In this document: piece after piece, positions 39,507 through 48,348 of the stretch
Layout: each line of letters starts with the position of its first letter
Position numbering within the stretch: the stretch's first letter is position 1
NCBI RefSeq assembly: GCF_030285365.1
Contig: NZ_JASVDS010000007.1
Span: 1 to 64,000 of the forward strand
DNA: 64,000 nt
From: Roseateles subflavus
GTDB taxonomy: Bacteria; Pseudomonadota; Gammaproteobacteria; Burkholderiales; Burkholderiaceae_C
Reading direction: 5' to 3'
Translations under genes and position numbers: made by a program
Notes under the pieces: model-generated
Told to the model about the DNA's origin: nothing
The model's database searches: none
What the model saw: the letters and a program-made list of their open reading frames with translations, nothing else

Positions 39507-39965
39507 ATGGGCATCGAGATCGAACGCAAGTTCCTGGTGCAGGGCGAGGCCTGGCGCCACGGTGAGGGCCGCTACCTCTGCCAGGCCTACCTGAACCGCG
39601 ATCCGGCCCGCACGGTGCGGGTGCGCATCGATGGCGAGCAGGCCTTCCTCACGATCAAGGGGCGCAGCGTGGGTGCCACGCGCAGCGAGTTCGAGTACGC
39701 GATTCCAGTGGCCGACGCGCAGGCGCTGCTCGCGCTGGCGGACGGCCCGGCGGTCGAGAAGCGGCGCCATCTGGTGCCCATGGGCGAGCTCGTCTGGGAG
39801 ATCGATGAGTTCCTGGGCGCCAATGCGCCGCTCGTCGTCGCCGAGATCGAGCTGCCGCGCGAGGACCAGCCCTTCGAGCGCCCGGCCTGGGTCGGCGAGG
39901 AAGTGACGCAGGACCCGCGCTACTTCAACTCCGCGCTGGCGGCGCGGCCCTTCTCCAGCTGGTGA
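39507..39965 (+). CDS. CYTH-domain triphosphatase-like protein
   Basis: A 152-residue CYTH (triphosphate tunnel metalloenzyme) domain protein. The signature ExExK is at EIERKF (residues 4-9), followed by alternating charged beta strands such as TVRVRIDGEQAFLTIKGRS and SEFEYAIPVADA, and C-terminal LVVAEIELPREDQPF. This single-domain type hydrolyses inorganic triphosphate in characterised homologues; activity is inferred. It has the usual length of about 150-160. It follows pyrD by 18 bases and meets the convergent acetyltransferase gene with no gap. Confidence 0.9.
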   Translation: MGIEIERKFLVQGEAWRHGEGRYLCQAYLNRDPARTVRVRIDGEQAFLTIKGRSVGATRSEFEYAIPVADAQALLALADGPAVEKRRHLVPMGELVWEIDEFLGANAPLVVAEIELPREDQPFERPAWVGEEVTQDPRYFNSALAARPFSSW

Positions 39966-40496
39966 TCAGCCCGCGGGGTTGACCTGGCGTTCCAGGTAGC
40001 GTGCCGCCTCGCCGAAGCTCTGCAGCTTGCGTTGCAGCCAAGAGGGCTTGGCTGCGAGCGGCGCAAAGCCCAGGCGCTGCCAGAACGGCGCGGAATCCTG
40101 CACCGCGATCAGGCCGAGGCGCGGCAGACCGAGCACGACGGCGCGGTGCTGCACGTGCGCCAGGAGCCGCGGGGCCAGGCCCCGTCCCCGCCCTGCCGGG
40201 CTCACGGCCACGTCGTGCAGGTACAGCAGCGTGGGCTGCGCCGGGCAGCGGTAGTCGCTGGCATGCAGGCCCGGCATGGTCTCGGCGCACACGGGCAGGC
40301 TGATGGCATAGGCCAGGAGCTCACCGGCAGCATCGAAGGCGCCCCAGCAGGTCTGCAGCGGCGCGGTCTCGCGCAGCTTGGAGGCGAAGGCCTCGGCGGG
40401 CTCGACGTAGTCGGGGCCATAGCAGGTGGATTGCAGACGCAGGACGGCGTCCAGGTCGGCCGCGCGCAGCGGCCTCACGGCAAAGTCAGGGGACAT
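39966..40496 (-). CDS. GNAT-family N-acetyltransferase
   Basis: A 176-residue cytosolic acetyl-CoA-dependent acetyltransferase. Motif A for CoA binding is LHDVAVSPAGRGRGLAPRLL (Q/RxxGxG/A), preceded by AVRPLRAADLDAVLRLQ and followed by AVQDSAPFWQRLGFAPL, the motif B 'YxxxGF' type. The acceptor is unknown. The ATG at 40496 is chosen because the GNAT fold starts immediately. It overlaps the preceding convergent gene end to end, and 17 bases upstream sits the cold-shock fusion stop on the same strand. Confidence 0.87.
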   Translation of the reverse strand: MSPDFAVRPLRAADLDAVLRLQSTCYGPDYVEPAEAFASKLRETAPLQTCWGAFDAAGELLAYAISLPVCAETMPGLHASDYRCPAQPTLLYLHDVAVSPAGRGRGLAPRLLAHVQHRAVVLGLPRLGLIAVQDSAPFWQRLGFAPLAAKPSWLQRKLQSFGEAARYLERQVNPAG

Positions 40497-40513
40497 GGCA
40501 CAGACGGGCAAGC

Positions 40514-41164
40514 TCAGGACAGCAGGCGGCCCCAGGGATTGAGCGCCGGCGTGAACAGCGCGACGAAGACGAGGATGTTGAGGGCCACGGTGCCCCAGAA
40601 GATTCGCATGAAGACGGGCTTGCTGCGCTTGTGCGCCAGCAGCTGCTGGGCCAGCAGCGCGCCGGGCCAGCCGCAGCACAGGGCCAGGCCCTGCAGCGTC
40701 GATTCGGCCACGCGCCACTGCCCCTTGCGGGCGGCGCGCTTGTCGCCGGCGTAGACGATGAAGGTGGCGAGGCTCATGGCCATGTAGGCGCCCCACACGC
40801 CGTGGGGCAGCGGCCAGGACAGGTGCACGGCCAGCACCAGCGAGGCGAAGGCCGGGATCAGCAGGAGGACGGCGCCCCCGCGGGCCGCGTCGCGCGAGCC
40901 CGGCGCGGGCCGGGCCGGTGCCGGTTTGCGGGCCGCCGCCGGACGACGGGGCTGCAGCGCCTTGGCGCGCAGCGCGCGAGGCTTGCCCTGCGCGTCATGC
41001 CCGGCCTCGAAGCTCAGGCGCTCGCCCACGTAGGGGCGCCAGGCACGCAGGCCGAAGGCCCTGGCATGGACGAAGAGCTTGCCGCCGCCCGCATCCGGGG
41101 CGATGAAGCCATAACCCTTGGCATCGTCCCACTGCGTGAGCGTGCCGTGCTGCCGCGTTCCCAT
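40514..41164 (-). CDS. Cold-shock domain-DUF1294 fusion membrane protein
   Basis: A 216-residue two-domain protein. Residues about 4-68 are a cold-shock (OB-fold) domain (GTLTQWDDAKGYGFIAPDAG with RNP-1 KGYGFI, then KLFVHARAFG). A proline/arginine-rich linker (RPAAARKPAPARPAPGSR) joins it to DUF1294, about residues 95-216, with three or four membrane helices and the motif MSLATFIVYAGDKRAARKGQ followed by GWPGALLAQQLLAHKRSKP. The fusion places a nucleic-acid-binding domain at the membrane. This architecture is known in proteobacteria; its role is not known. Terminator and helicase gene lie downstream and upstream respectively. Confidence 0.9.
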   Translation of the reverse strand: MGTRQHGTLTQWDDAKGYGFIAPDAGGGKLFVHARAFGLRAWRPYVGERLSFEAGHDAQGKPRALRAKALQPRRPAAARKPAPARPAPGSRDAARGGAVLLLIPAFASLVLAVHLSWPLPHGVWGAYMAMSLATFIVYAGDKRAARKGQWRVAESTLQGLALCCGWPGALLAQQLLAHKRSKPVFMRIFWGTVALNILVFVALFTPALNPWGRLLS

Positions 41165-41190
41165 CTCGCCTGATTGATCGACCAGAAACG

Positions 41191-41226
41191 AAAAAAAGGC
41201 CGGCAGCGTCCACGACGCGCCGGCCT
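41191..41226 (-). terminator. Terminator of the tailed DEAD-box helicase gene
   Basis: On the minus strand AGGCCGGC and GCGTC arms pair across a 3-base loop, with one bulged base, then a run of seven T. It lies nine bases past the helicase stop. Confidence 0.92.
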
Positions 41227-41234
41227 GCGTTCAC

Positions 41235-43028
41235 TCAGCGACCGAAGCCGCCGCGACGCGGACCCTGCGGGGCCGGACGCTTGCCCGGGCCGCCGGCACG
41301 GCGGTCGTCGCCGAAGTCACGGTTGAACTCGCGGCCGCCTTCGCGGTTGCCGTGGAAGGGCTTGTCGCCGAAGGCCGGCTTGCCGCCGAAGCCGCGCTTC
41401 TCGCCGAAGGAGCCGCCACGGTCATCACGCGGTGCGAAGCCCCGCTTGTCGCCACCGAAACCGGGGCGATCACCACCACGGTCGCCGCCACGGTCGAAGC
41501 CACGATCCTGGCCGCCGAAGCCGCGGTCCTGGCCGTAGGGCTTGCGGTCGTCGAAGCGGCGGGCATCGGGACGGAAGCCTTCGTCACGGCGCGGCGCGAA
41601 GCCCTCACGCGGGGCGAAGTCGCGGCCTTGGGCGCCCTGCTCGCGGCCGAAGCTCTTGCCACCGTCGCGGGGCGCGAAGCCGTCACGGGGAGCGAAGCCG
41701 TCACGCGGCTGGAAGTTGCCGCGCGGCGCGAAGCCCTCGCGCTGGAAGGGCTTGCTGCCGAAGCGCTTGTCGCCCTTCTGCGCCCAGCCCGGACGGTCAC
41801 CACGATCGCCACGATCGAAGCCACGCTCGCCGGCGGGACGCGGCGGGAAGATGCGCGGTTCCTGCGTCTTGGGCTCGAGGCCCTCGATGTGCGTCACCGG
41901 GATCTGCTGGGTGGTGAAGTGCTGGATGCGACGGATCATGGACACATCGTCACGCAGGGCCAGCGTCACGGCCAGGCCTTGACGGCCGGCGCGACCGGTA
42001 CGGCCGATGCGGTGCACGTAGTCCTCGGCCTTCATCGGCAGGCCGTAGTTGATCACGTGGGTGATGGTCGGCACGTCGATGCCGCGGGCGGCGACGTCGG
42101 TGGCCACCAGCACGCGCACCTCGCGACGGCGCAGGGCCATCAGCGTGCGGTTGCGCTTGCCTTGCGGCATGGCGCCGTGCAGCGGGGCCACGGCGTGGCC
42201 GATCTCGGCCAGGCGCTCGGCCAGCCAGTCGGCGTCACGCTGGGTGCTGGTGAACACCACGGCCTGGTCGAGCTCGGGCTGGGCCAGGATGGACTCCAGC
42301 AGCTTGTCCTTGTGGATGGGGTTGTCCGCCCAGTGCAGGCGCTGCTCGATGTTCTCGTGCGTGTCGGTGTGCGAGGCGACGTCGATGCGCTGCGGGTCGC
42401 GCAGCAGCTCCTGGGCCAGGCGGCCGACGTGGCCGGCGAAGGTCGCGCTGTACATCACGGTCTGGCGGGTGGCCGGGGTGGCGGCGGCGACGGTGTTGAT
42501 GTCGTCGATGAAGCCCATGTCCAGCATGCGGTCGGCCTCGTCCAGCACCAGCATCTCGACGTTCTCCAGCACGCACTTGCCCGAGGCCAGGTGGTCCAGC
42601 AGGCGGCCGGGGGTGGCGATCAGGAGGTCCAGCGGGCCCGTCAGCTGACGGATCTGCAGGGGATAGGGCATGCCGCCCAGCACGGTGGCGACCTTCAGGC
42701 CCTGCACATGGCGGCCGTAGGTCTGTGCGGCCTTGGCAACCTGCATGGCCAGCTCGCGGGTGGGGGCCAGGACCAGGACCTTGGGGCCGTAGATCTTGCC
42801 CTTCTCGCGGCGCTTGGTGTTGTCACCGCGGGCGGCAATGATCTTCTCCAGCGCGGGCAGGATGAAGGAGGCGGTCTTGCCCGAACCGGTGCGCGACGAG
42901 ACCATCAGGTCCGCGCCTTCGATGGCGGGCGGGATGGCCAGGGTCTGCACTTCGGTGGCGTTCTCGTAGCCGGAATCCTTCACGGCACGCAGCAGGACTT
43001 CGTTCAGGCCCAGATTTTCAAAACTCAT
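41235..43028 (-). CDS. DEAD-box RNA helicase with Phe/Arg/Gly-rich tail
   Basis: RNA helicase of the RhlE/SrmB-like branch, 597 residues from ATG 43028 (MSFENLGLNE). Motifs: Q region with ATEVQTLAIPPAI, motif I SRTGSGKT (about 45-52), PTRELAMQ, motif [14 protein letters not shown] in MYSATFAGH, and [13 protein letters not shown]. After residue about 385 comes a 205-residue disordered tail rich in Arg, Gly, Asp and Phe, with repeated GFAPRDG-like units near 450-490 and Gly/Asp/Arg blocks afterwards. Such tails bind RNA and can drive condensation. AGAAAG precedes the start. A long leader (about 370 bases) lies upstream. Confidence 0.92.
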   Translation of the reverse strand: MSFENLGLNEVLLRAVKDSGYENATEVQTLAIPPAIEGADLMVSSRTGSGKTASFILPALEKIIAARGDNTKRREKGKIYGPKVLVLAPTRELAMQVAKAAQTYGRHVQGLKVATVLGGMPYPLQIRQLTGPLDLLIATPGRLLDHLASGKCVLENVEMLVLDEADRMLDMGFIDDINTVAAATPATRQTVMYSATFAGHVGRLAQELLRDPQRIDVASHTDTHENIEQRLHWADNPIHKDKLLESILAQPELDQAVVFTSTQRDADWLAERLAEIGHAVAPLHGAMPQGKRNRTLMALRRREVRVLVATDVAARGIDVPTITHVINYGLPMKAEDYVHRIGRTGRAGRQGLAVTLALRDDVSMIRRIQHFTTQQIPVTHIEGLEPKTQEPRIFPPRPAGERGFDRGDRGDRPGWAQKGDKRFGSKPFQREGFAPRGNFQPRDGFAPRDGFAPRDGGKSFGREQGAQGRDFAPREGFAPRRDEGFRPDARRFDDRKPYGQDRGFGGQDRGFDRGGDRGGDRPGFGGDKRGFAPRDDRGGSFGEKRGFGGKPAFGDKPFHGNREGGREFNRDFGDDRRAGGPGKRPAPQGPRRGGFGR

Positions 43029-43575
43029 GATTTCTTTCTGCAAAGCCATGCCTGGCGTCGGCCAGGAATGGCAGGCGCAAGGCATGCGACCGCAGCAGGC
43101 AATTGAAAAGCCGCGGTCTTGGTCAGGTCGCTGGAAGACGATTCACGTCGTACACCGGGCGTGCGAGACCATCAGGGGTCTGCCAAGCAGAGAAAGAGGC
43201 TTGAGCTCTGGAGCCGGTGCGGCGTCGGGGTCACAGTCAAAGCGACGGCATCGCCGCCGACCGAACCCGAGGGCGTCGGGCACCGCGTGCGCATCGAAGT
43301 GATGGCCAGGGGCTGCCGGACAAGGTCAGAGGAGACGTACGGTTCACTGGCGAGGCCCTGTCAAACCCGGGATGGGCATGGACGCCTTGCTGCAGCGAAG
43401 CCGCGAGTATACCAGGGTTTTCACGGAAAGCGCCAGCACCCGCGGGCCCTGGGCGCATGCGCTCAGGGCCGAAACGGGAGACGGCGTGAATTCATGCCGG
43501 TTGGACCGGCGGCTCCGGCATGCGCCGGTAGGGGCGACCAGGGCCACGCGGCCGCGGGCGGCGCCCCCGCCCTGC
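43029..43575 (-). other. 547-base gap holding the helicase promoter and long leader
   Basis: No convincing gene on either strand. On the minus strand TATACT (43406-43411) is a good -10 for the helicase gene, giving a leader of about 370 bases. An inverted repeat (GCCGGT with ACCGGC, near 43497-43511) lies close to the end of the Snf2-like gene but has no T run. Stretches such as GACGTACGGTTC are unassigned. Confidence 0.55.
43406..43411 (-). promoter_or_regulatory. -10 element of the tailed helicase gene
   Basis: TATACT on the minus strand. No convincing -35 was seen. Confidence 0.45.
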
Positions 43576-46461
43576 TCAGGCGCCGGGCAAGGCGGCCAGC
43601 GCCCGGCCCAGGGCCTCCATGAAGGCCTGCAGGTCGGTGCCGGCCAGGAAGGGAATGGCACCGGCCTCGCCATCCTGCACCGCGGACGGCAGCGCGTCCG
43701 CTTCGCCGTGAGCCGCCAGCACAGCGGCATCCAGCGCGCTCTCGAGCACCAGCACCCAGGCCGGCACCTCGCCACCGTCGATCGCCACACGCGCCTGGCG
43801 CTCGCGCATCAGCGCGGGGTTCCAGCTGACGTCGGCATGCACCAGCACGCTGCCCTCCTGGCGCAGTTCCAGGCCCGCGCAGGCGGCGTCGGTGGCCAGC
43901 AGCACGCTGGCCTCGCCCTCGGCCCAGGCCTGCAATTCCAGGGCACGCACCTCGGCGCTCTGGTGCTGGCGCAGATTGGCCAGCGGCAGGCCGAGGTCCT
44001 GCAGCGCCAGCGCCAGCGGGCGCAAGGCGGCGTCCTGCTGCGCAAAGACCACCACGCGCTCGGCGCGGGCGGGCACGAGTTCCGGCAGCAGCCGCACCAG
44101 GGCTGCGGCACGGGCCTCGCCCCGGCGCTCGGCCTGCGCACCCTCGCCGTGGCGAAGACGCAGCAGCGCCTGCTGCAGCTGCAGCTGCTCACCGGCGGAC
44201 AGGCTGCCCAGGCGGGACCAGCGCTGATGCAGGCGCGTCACGGCCTGGACATCGGCAGCGTCGAGCTGCACGCCCGGCGCGTCCTGCGCCGCGATGTGCA
44301 GCAGCGTGGTCGAGAGCTGGGCCGCCAGCGACGCGGGCAGGCCTTGCGCCAGATCGCGACGGCGGCGCGCCAGCATCACAGCCTCCAGCACCTCCCGCTG
44401 CTGGCGCTTGCCGGCCTCCGCCCCCAGGCGACGCAGGGCCGCATAGGGACCGCGACGGGCCTCGTCGAGCCAGGCCACCAGCGGAGCGAGCAGCGCGGTG
44501 CCCAGCAACTCTTGCTGAGCCAGCAAGATCAGCTGCGGCGCGCCGATCGCCTGGAGCGACGGCAGTGCCTCGCCCAGGGTCTCGATGGCGTCGACGATCA
44601 GCAGTTCACAGCCGCGGGCCACGTCGAGCGCGCCCGGCGTCGTCAGCGTCCAGTCGGCCGGCCAGGCGCCCAGCAGGCGCTGGGCCTCGTCACGCCATGC
44701 GGCCTGCAGCTCGGCCGGCGCCACGATGGCCACGGTGCCGACGTCAAAACCGGTCTGCCACAGGCGCGCCGCGACCACGGCCGAGGCCCGCTGCGGCAGC
44801 GGGGACTCGTCCGCCAGCAAGGCACGCCCCGCGCAGACGGCGAAGAGCGCGGCTTCCCATTGCAGCTCCGGCAGGGCCGTTTTCACCAGCGCGTGCAGCG
44901 CCGGCGAGGCCAGGCCCTCTTCGAAACGCTGCGCCAGGCGCTCGACGCGGTCGCCGGCATCGGCCGACAGCGCCAGCTGCTGCCAGACGTCCGGCGCCAC
45001 GCGCAGTTCGTGGCCCTCCTCGGCCGCCGCCTGCAGCAGCGCAGGCAAGACCTGACCCTCCAGCGGCGCGATGAAGCGGCCCTCCTCGTCAGCCCAGTCC
45101 TCGGCCAGCGCGCGCAGCGCCGGGCTCGCGCCCTGCCCCAGACGCCAGACCAGGCGGCGTTCCCAGCCGGCGCTCAGCGTCAGCTCGCTGTAGGGCGTGT
45201 CCGGCCCGGCGGCGAGGCGCTCGGCCTGGCCCGCGCGGGCGCCAGCGAGCTGAGCGATGAGCCAGTGGCTGTGCGCGCAGTCCCCCGCCTCGCTGTCCTG
45301 GAATTCCGCGCAGCTGCAGCGGTAGCGACCCAGGGCACTGCCCTGCAGGTCCAGCGTGGCGAGCGTCTCACCGCCGGCCGACTGGATGGCATAGCTGCCG
45401 AACAGGCCCGGCTGGGTCTTGTGCCAGCGCCAGTCGGGACCTTGCGGCCGGGTGACGGGTGCGGGCACGTCGGCCAGGCGCTCGGCGTCCGGTGCCTGCG
45501 GCGCCTCGGCGACGGCGACCGGCTTTGCAGCGCGGGACTTGCGGGCGGGCGGCGCGTCGGGCACGGCGACCGGGGCGGCCGCCTTGCGACCACGGCGGCT
45601 GCCGGCTTCAGGCGCGGGCTGCTCGAAGGCCGCCGCCACCTCGGCGACGAGCGCCGCCACAGGGGCCGCCACGGCGGGCGTGGCGGTCTTGCGGGTCTTG
45701 CCGGCCGGGGCGGCCGGCGTGTCCACCGGCTGTGCCGTTGCCTTGCGGGCGGGCTTGGCAGCCACCGGTTCCACCGTCACGTCTGCCGCCTTGCGCTTGC
45801 GAGCGGGCTTGGCCGCGGCAGCCACCGGGTCGGCGGCCTTTGCCTTCGGGGCCGCGGCGCGGCTGCGCGGGGCAGGCGTTGCGACCGGGGTCACGGCGTC
45901 GCCAGCGTTCTGGGCGGCCCCCTTCTTCGCCGGCTTGCGTGCGGCCGATGCCTCGGGTTCGACCACCGGCAGCTCCGGCTTCACCGGCTTGGCCGTGACC
46001 TTGCGGGCGGCGGCGGTCTTCACCGGCGCCTTCTTGGCGGAGGTCTTGGCAGAGGTCCTGGCGGAAGCTTTGGCGACCTTCGCGGGCGTGCTCGCCTCAG
46101 GGGCGTCCACTGCCACGGCCGCCTTCTTGGCGGCCGGAGCGGTCTTGGCGGAGGTGGCGGTCTTCTTGGCCGCGGTCTTCGCGGGGGCCACGGCCGCTGC
46201 CTTGGCCGCGGCCTTCACGGGGGCCTGGGCCGGGGCCTTGGTGGCGGCCTTCGCGGGCGCCTTGGTAGCCGCCTTCGTGGCCGTCTTCGGGGCCGTCTTC
46301 GTTGCCGTCTTGGCCGCCACCTTGGCGGCGGTCGGGGCAGCAGTCTTGGGCGCCGTCTTGGGCGCCGTCTTCGCTGCCGGCTTCTTCACGGGGGCCGGCG
46401 CTGCCGTCTCGGGCGCGGCGTCGGGGGCGGCCTTGCGGCGCGGGGTTTTGCTAGTTGCCAT
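43576..46461 (-). CDS. SWIM-domain Snf2-like protein with Ala/Lys/Pro-rich tail, ATPase motifs eroded
   Basis: A 961-residue protein. Residues 1 to about 335 are repetitive Ala/Lys/Pro/Thr with KTAPKTA- and AAKKAA-type units, resembling histone H1-like tails of bacterial nucleoid proteins. A SWIM zinc finger follows (CSC near 380, CAH near 392). The rest shows Snf2 helicase order: RALLADESPLPQRAS near 550 occupies the place of motif I (usually DDMGLGKT), ELLIVDAIETLG near 619 that of DEAH, and TDAACAGLEL and NPALMRERQARV near 855-885 those of motifs V-VI. The catalytic residues are missing, so ATPase activity is doubtful. Likely DNA-binding. Confidence 0.75.
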   Translation of the reverse strand: MATSKTPRRKAAPDAAPETAAPAPVKKPAAKTAPKTAPKTAAPTAAKVAAKTATKTAPKTATKAATKAPAKAATKAPAQAPVKAAAKAAAVAPAKTAAKKTATSAKTAPAAKKAAVAVDAPEASTPAKVAKASARTSAKTSAKKAPVKTAAARKVTAKPVKPELPVVEPEASAARKPAKKGAAQNAGDAVTPVATPAPRSRAAAPKAKAADPVAAAAKPARKRKAADVTVEPVAAKPARKATAQPVDTPAAPAGKTRKTATPAVAAPVAALVAEVAAAFEQPAPEAGSRRGRKAAAPVAVPDAPPARKSRAAKPVAVAEAPQAPDAERLADVPAPVTRPQGPDWRWHKTQPGLFGSYAIQSAGGETLATLDLQGSALGRYRCSCAEFQDSEAGDCAHSHWLIAQLAGARAGQAERLAAGPDTPYSELTLSAGWERRLVWRLGQGASPALRALAEDWADEEGRFIAPLEGQVLPALLQAAAEEGHELRVAPDVWQQLALSADAGDRVERLAQRFEEGLASPALHALVKTALPELQWEAALFAVCAGRALLADESPLPQRASAVVAARLWQTGFDVGTVAIVAPAELQAAWRDEAQRLLGAWPADWTLTTPGALDVARGCELLIVDAIETLGEALPSLQAIGAPQLILLAQQELLGTALLAPLVAWLDEARRGPYAALRRLGAEAGKRQQREVLEAVMLARRRRDLAQGLPASLAAQLSTTLLHIAAQDAPGVQLDAADVQAVTRLHQRWSRLGSLSAGEQLQLQQALLRLRHGEGAQAERRGEARAAALVRLLPELVPARAERVVVFAQQDAALRPLALALQDLGLPLANLRQHQSAEVRALELQAWAEGEASVLLATDAACAGLELRQEGSVLVHADVSWNPALMRERQARVAIDGGEVPAWVLVLESALDAAVLAAHGEADALPSAVQDGEAGAIPFLAGTDLQAFMEALGRALAALPGA
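45047..45059 (-). repeat. Copy 5 of 13-base motif GGGGTCAGGTCTT (one mismatch), in the Snf2-like gene
   Basis: Reads AGGGTCAGGTCTT on the coding strand, encoding EGQVL of the Snf2-like protein. Confidence 0.5.
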
Positions 46462-46502
46462 GGCATGGAGTCGGGACAGGCCCTGCGGCCGCCCCGATGA
46501 AA

Positions 46503-48311
46503 TCAGGGGTCAGTGATCAGCACAGCGGGGCACCAACCCCGCAGGCTGTTGAAAAAGGCCAGACCCTGGGCACGTGCCAGGTCCGACTTGTGCAGCGGCG
46601 CTTCCTGCAGCTGCCCTCGGGCCAGCAGCGACTCGCGCAGCACGCCCGGCAGCAGCCCGGCGGCCAGGCGCGGCGTCAGCCAGCGGCCCTCGATCTGGAG
46701 TGCGATATTGCCAAAGCTGCACTCCGTGAGTTCCTCGTCTTCGTTCCACAGCAGCACATCGAAGGCTGCCGCGATCTTGTCCTGTGCGAAGGCCTCGTAG
46801 TGGGCGCGTCGCGTGGTCTTGTGCTGCAGATACTCCGCCAGCGCGCCCCGCGTCGGCATGGGGCGCCGGGCCAGCATCAGTGGCACTGGGGTCGGAGTAT
46901 CGCCCAAGGGCTGGCAACCCAGCCGCGGCAGGCCGTCGCGGGGCAGCGTCAGTCGCACACGCCAGCGGCCGCTCGGGTGTTGCGCGGCCACTTCGGACAG
47001 CGCCTGGCGCACATCGGCCGGCCGGTGGCGCAGGCCGAAGTGATGCGCCGTGCGCTGCAGACGCGCGAGGTGGAGATCGAGCAGCGCATAGGCGCCGTCC
47101 TCCAGGCGCAGCGTCTCCAGGGCCTCGACGGGCGCCTCGGCGCGCAGCAGGAAGCGCGTCTTGGCCCGCCACTCGGCGAGCTCGGCGGCGGGCTCGGAGT
47201 CCAGCGTGATGCCGCTGCCGATGCCGCACTGCAGGCCTGCGGGCCCGAGCTCCGCCGTGCGGATCGGCACGTTGAAGGTCGTCACGCCGCCCGGCTGCAT
47301 CAGCCCGAGGGCCCCGCAGTACCAGCCGCGGGCCTCGGGCTCCAGCGCCCGGATGATCTGCATGGCGCGGACCTTGGGCGCGCCGGTGACGGAGCCGCAG
47401 GGGAACAGGGCACGGAAGACATCCAGCAGGCGCACGCTGGCGCGCGTGACTGCGCTGACGCTGGAGACCATCTGCCACACCGTCGGCAGCGCAATCAGCT
47501 CGAACAGACGCGGCACGCGCACCGTGCCGACCTGGGCGACCCGGCTGATGTCGTTGCGCAGCAGGTCCACGATCATGAGGTTCTCGGCGCGTTCCTTGGG
47601 ACTGGTGCGCAGGTGCGCCTGCGCGGCCTCGTCCTCCACGACGTCGCGCCCGCGCGGCGCGGTGCCCTTCATCGGCTGGGCGGCGAGCAGCCAGCTGCGC
47701 GTGCCGTCGGGCGCGTCCGGCACGGGGCGCCAGTCGAAGAAGAGCTCGGGAGAGACGCTCGCCACGCCCGCCTCCCGCAGAAAGAGCGCGAAGCCGCCCG
47801 GCTGGGCCGCCTGCAGCGCGAAGAAGAGCTGGGCGAGGTCCGGCGCAGGGTGCGGCGCCCGCAGCCGGGTGGTCAGGTTGACCTGGTAGCAGTCACCGGC
47901 GCGGATCCACTCGCGGATGCGCTCGACCTGCGCGGCCTCGTCGGCGTCCGGCTGGGTGTCCGTCCAGCCCAGCGCGCCGGTGTGGCATGCCAGGGCCGGC
48001 CAGGGCTCGGGGGCCTGCTCGTAGACGGCGAACTCCGCGAGCGGGCCCGTTGCCGCGTGGTGGACCAGATGGCGGTCGAGCGCGGCGGCGGCCTCGTAGC
48101 GCAGCCCCCCGAGCACCCAGGCGCCAGCCTGCGCGGCCGCCTCCGCCGCGGCGATCACGCCGGGCAGCGACTCGGCGCTGTGCGCCCGCAGCCAGCGTGC
48201 CGGCGGGGTCGTCCAGACCCCGCGCACGCGCTCGCCGTCCTCCCGGGCCAGCGGATGGCGCGGGAAATCGAAGGCGGCCTGGACCTGCGCCGGGCGAAGC
48301 GATGGCGTCAT
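46503..48311 (-). CDS. pabB: Fused aminodeoxychorismate synthase component I and lyase (PabB-PabC)
   Basis: Makes 4-aminobenzoate for folate. Residues about 30-370 are the chorismate-binding PabB domain (GDCYQVNLTTRLRAPHPA, LLAAQPMKGTAPRGRDVV, AENLMIVDLLRNDISRV, FPCGSVTGAPKVRAMQII and GWYCGALG). Residues about 375-602 form a PLP aminotransferase class IV domain (PabC), with a lysine in YLQHKTTRRAHYEAFA and TECSFGNIALQIEGRW. Length 602 fits the fusion. PabA glutaminase is not seen in the window. It ends 41 bases before the Snf2-like gene on the same strand. Confidence 0.92.
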   Translation of the reverse strand: MTPSLRPAQVQAAFDFPRHPLAREDGERVRGVWTTPPARWLRAHSAESLPGVIAAAEAAAQAGAWVLGGLRYEAAAALDRHLVHHAATGPLAEFAVYEQAPEPWPALACHTGALGWTDTQPDADEAAQVERIREWIRAGDCYQVNLTTRLRAPHPAPDLAQLFFALQAAQPGGFALFLREAGVASVSPELFFDWRPVPDAPDGTRSWLLAAQPMKGTAPRGRDVVEDEAAQAHLRTSPKERAENLMIVDLLRNDISRVAQVGTVRVPRLFELIALPTVWQMVSSVSAVTRASVRLLDVFRALFPCGSVTGAPKVRAMQIIRALEPEARGWYCGALGLMQPGGVTTFNVPIRTAELGPAGLQCGIGSGITLDSEPAAELAEWRAKTRFLLRAEAPVEALETLRLEDGAYALLDLHLARLQRTAHHFGLRHRPADVRQALSEVAAQHPSGRWRVRLTLPRDGLPRLGCQPLGDTPTPVPLMLARRPMPTRGALAEYLQHKTTRRAHYEAFAQDKIAAAFDVLLWNEDEELTECSFGNIALQIEGRWLTPRLAAGLLPGVLRESLLARGQLQEAPLHKSDLARAQGLAFFNSLRGWCPAVLITDP

Positions 48312-48348
48312 GTCAGGGAAGCCCGCAAAGGCCGGTTCGGCACCCGGC

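Noticed and set aside
43200-43360. Short stretches such as GACGTACGGTTC reminiscent of group II intron ends
   Set aside because: No domain V hairpin, no reverse transcriptase and no intron boundaries could be found.
43372-46500. 1,042-codon forward open frame opposite the Snf2-like gene
   Set aside because: Gly/Arg/Gln-rich mirror of the Ala/Lys/Pro repeats; no family features.
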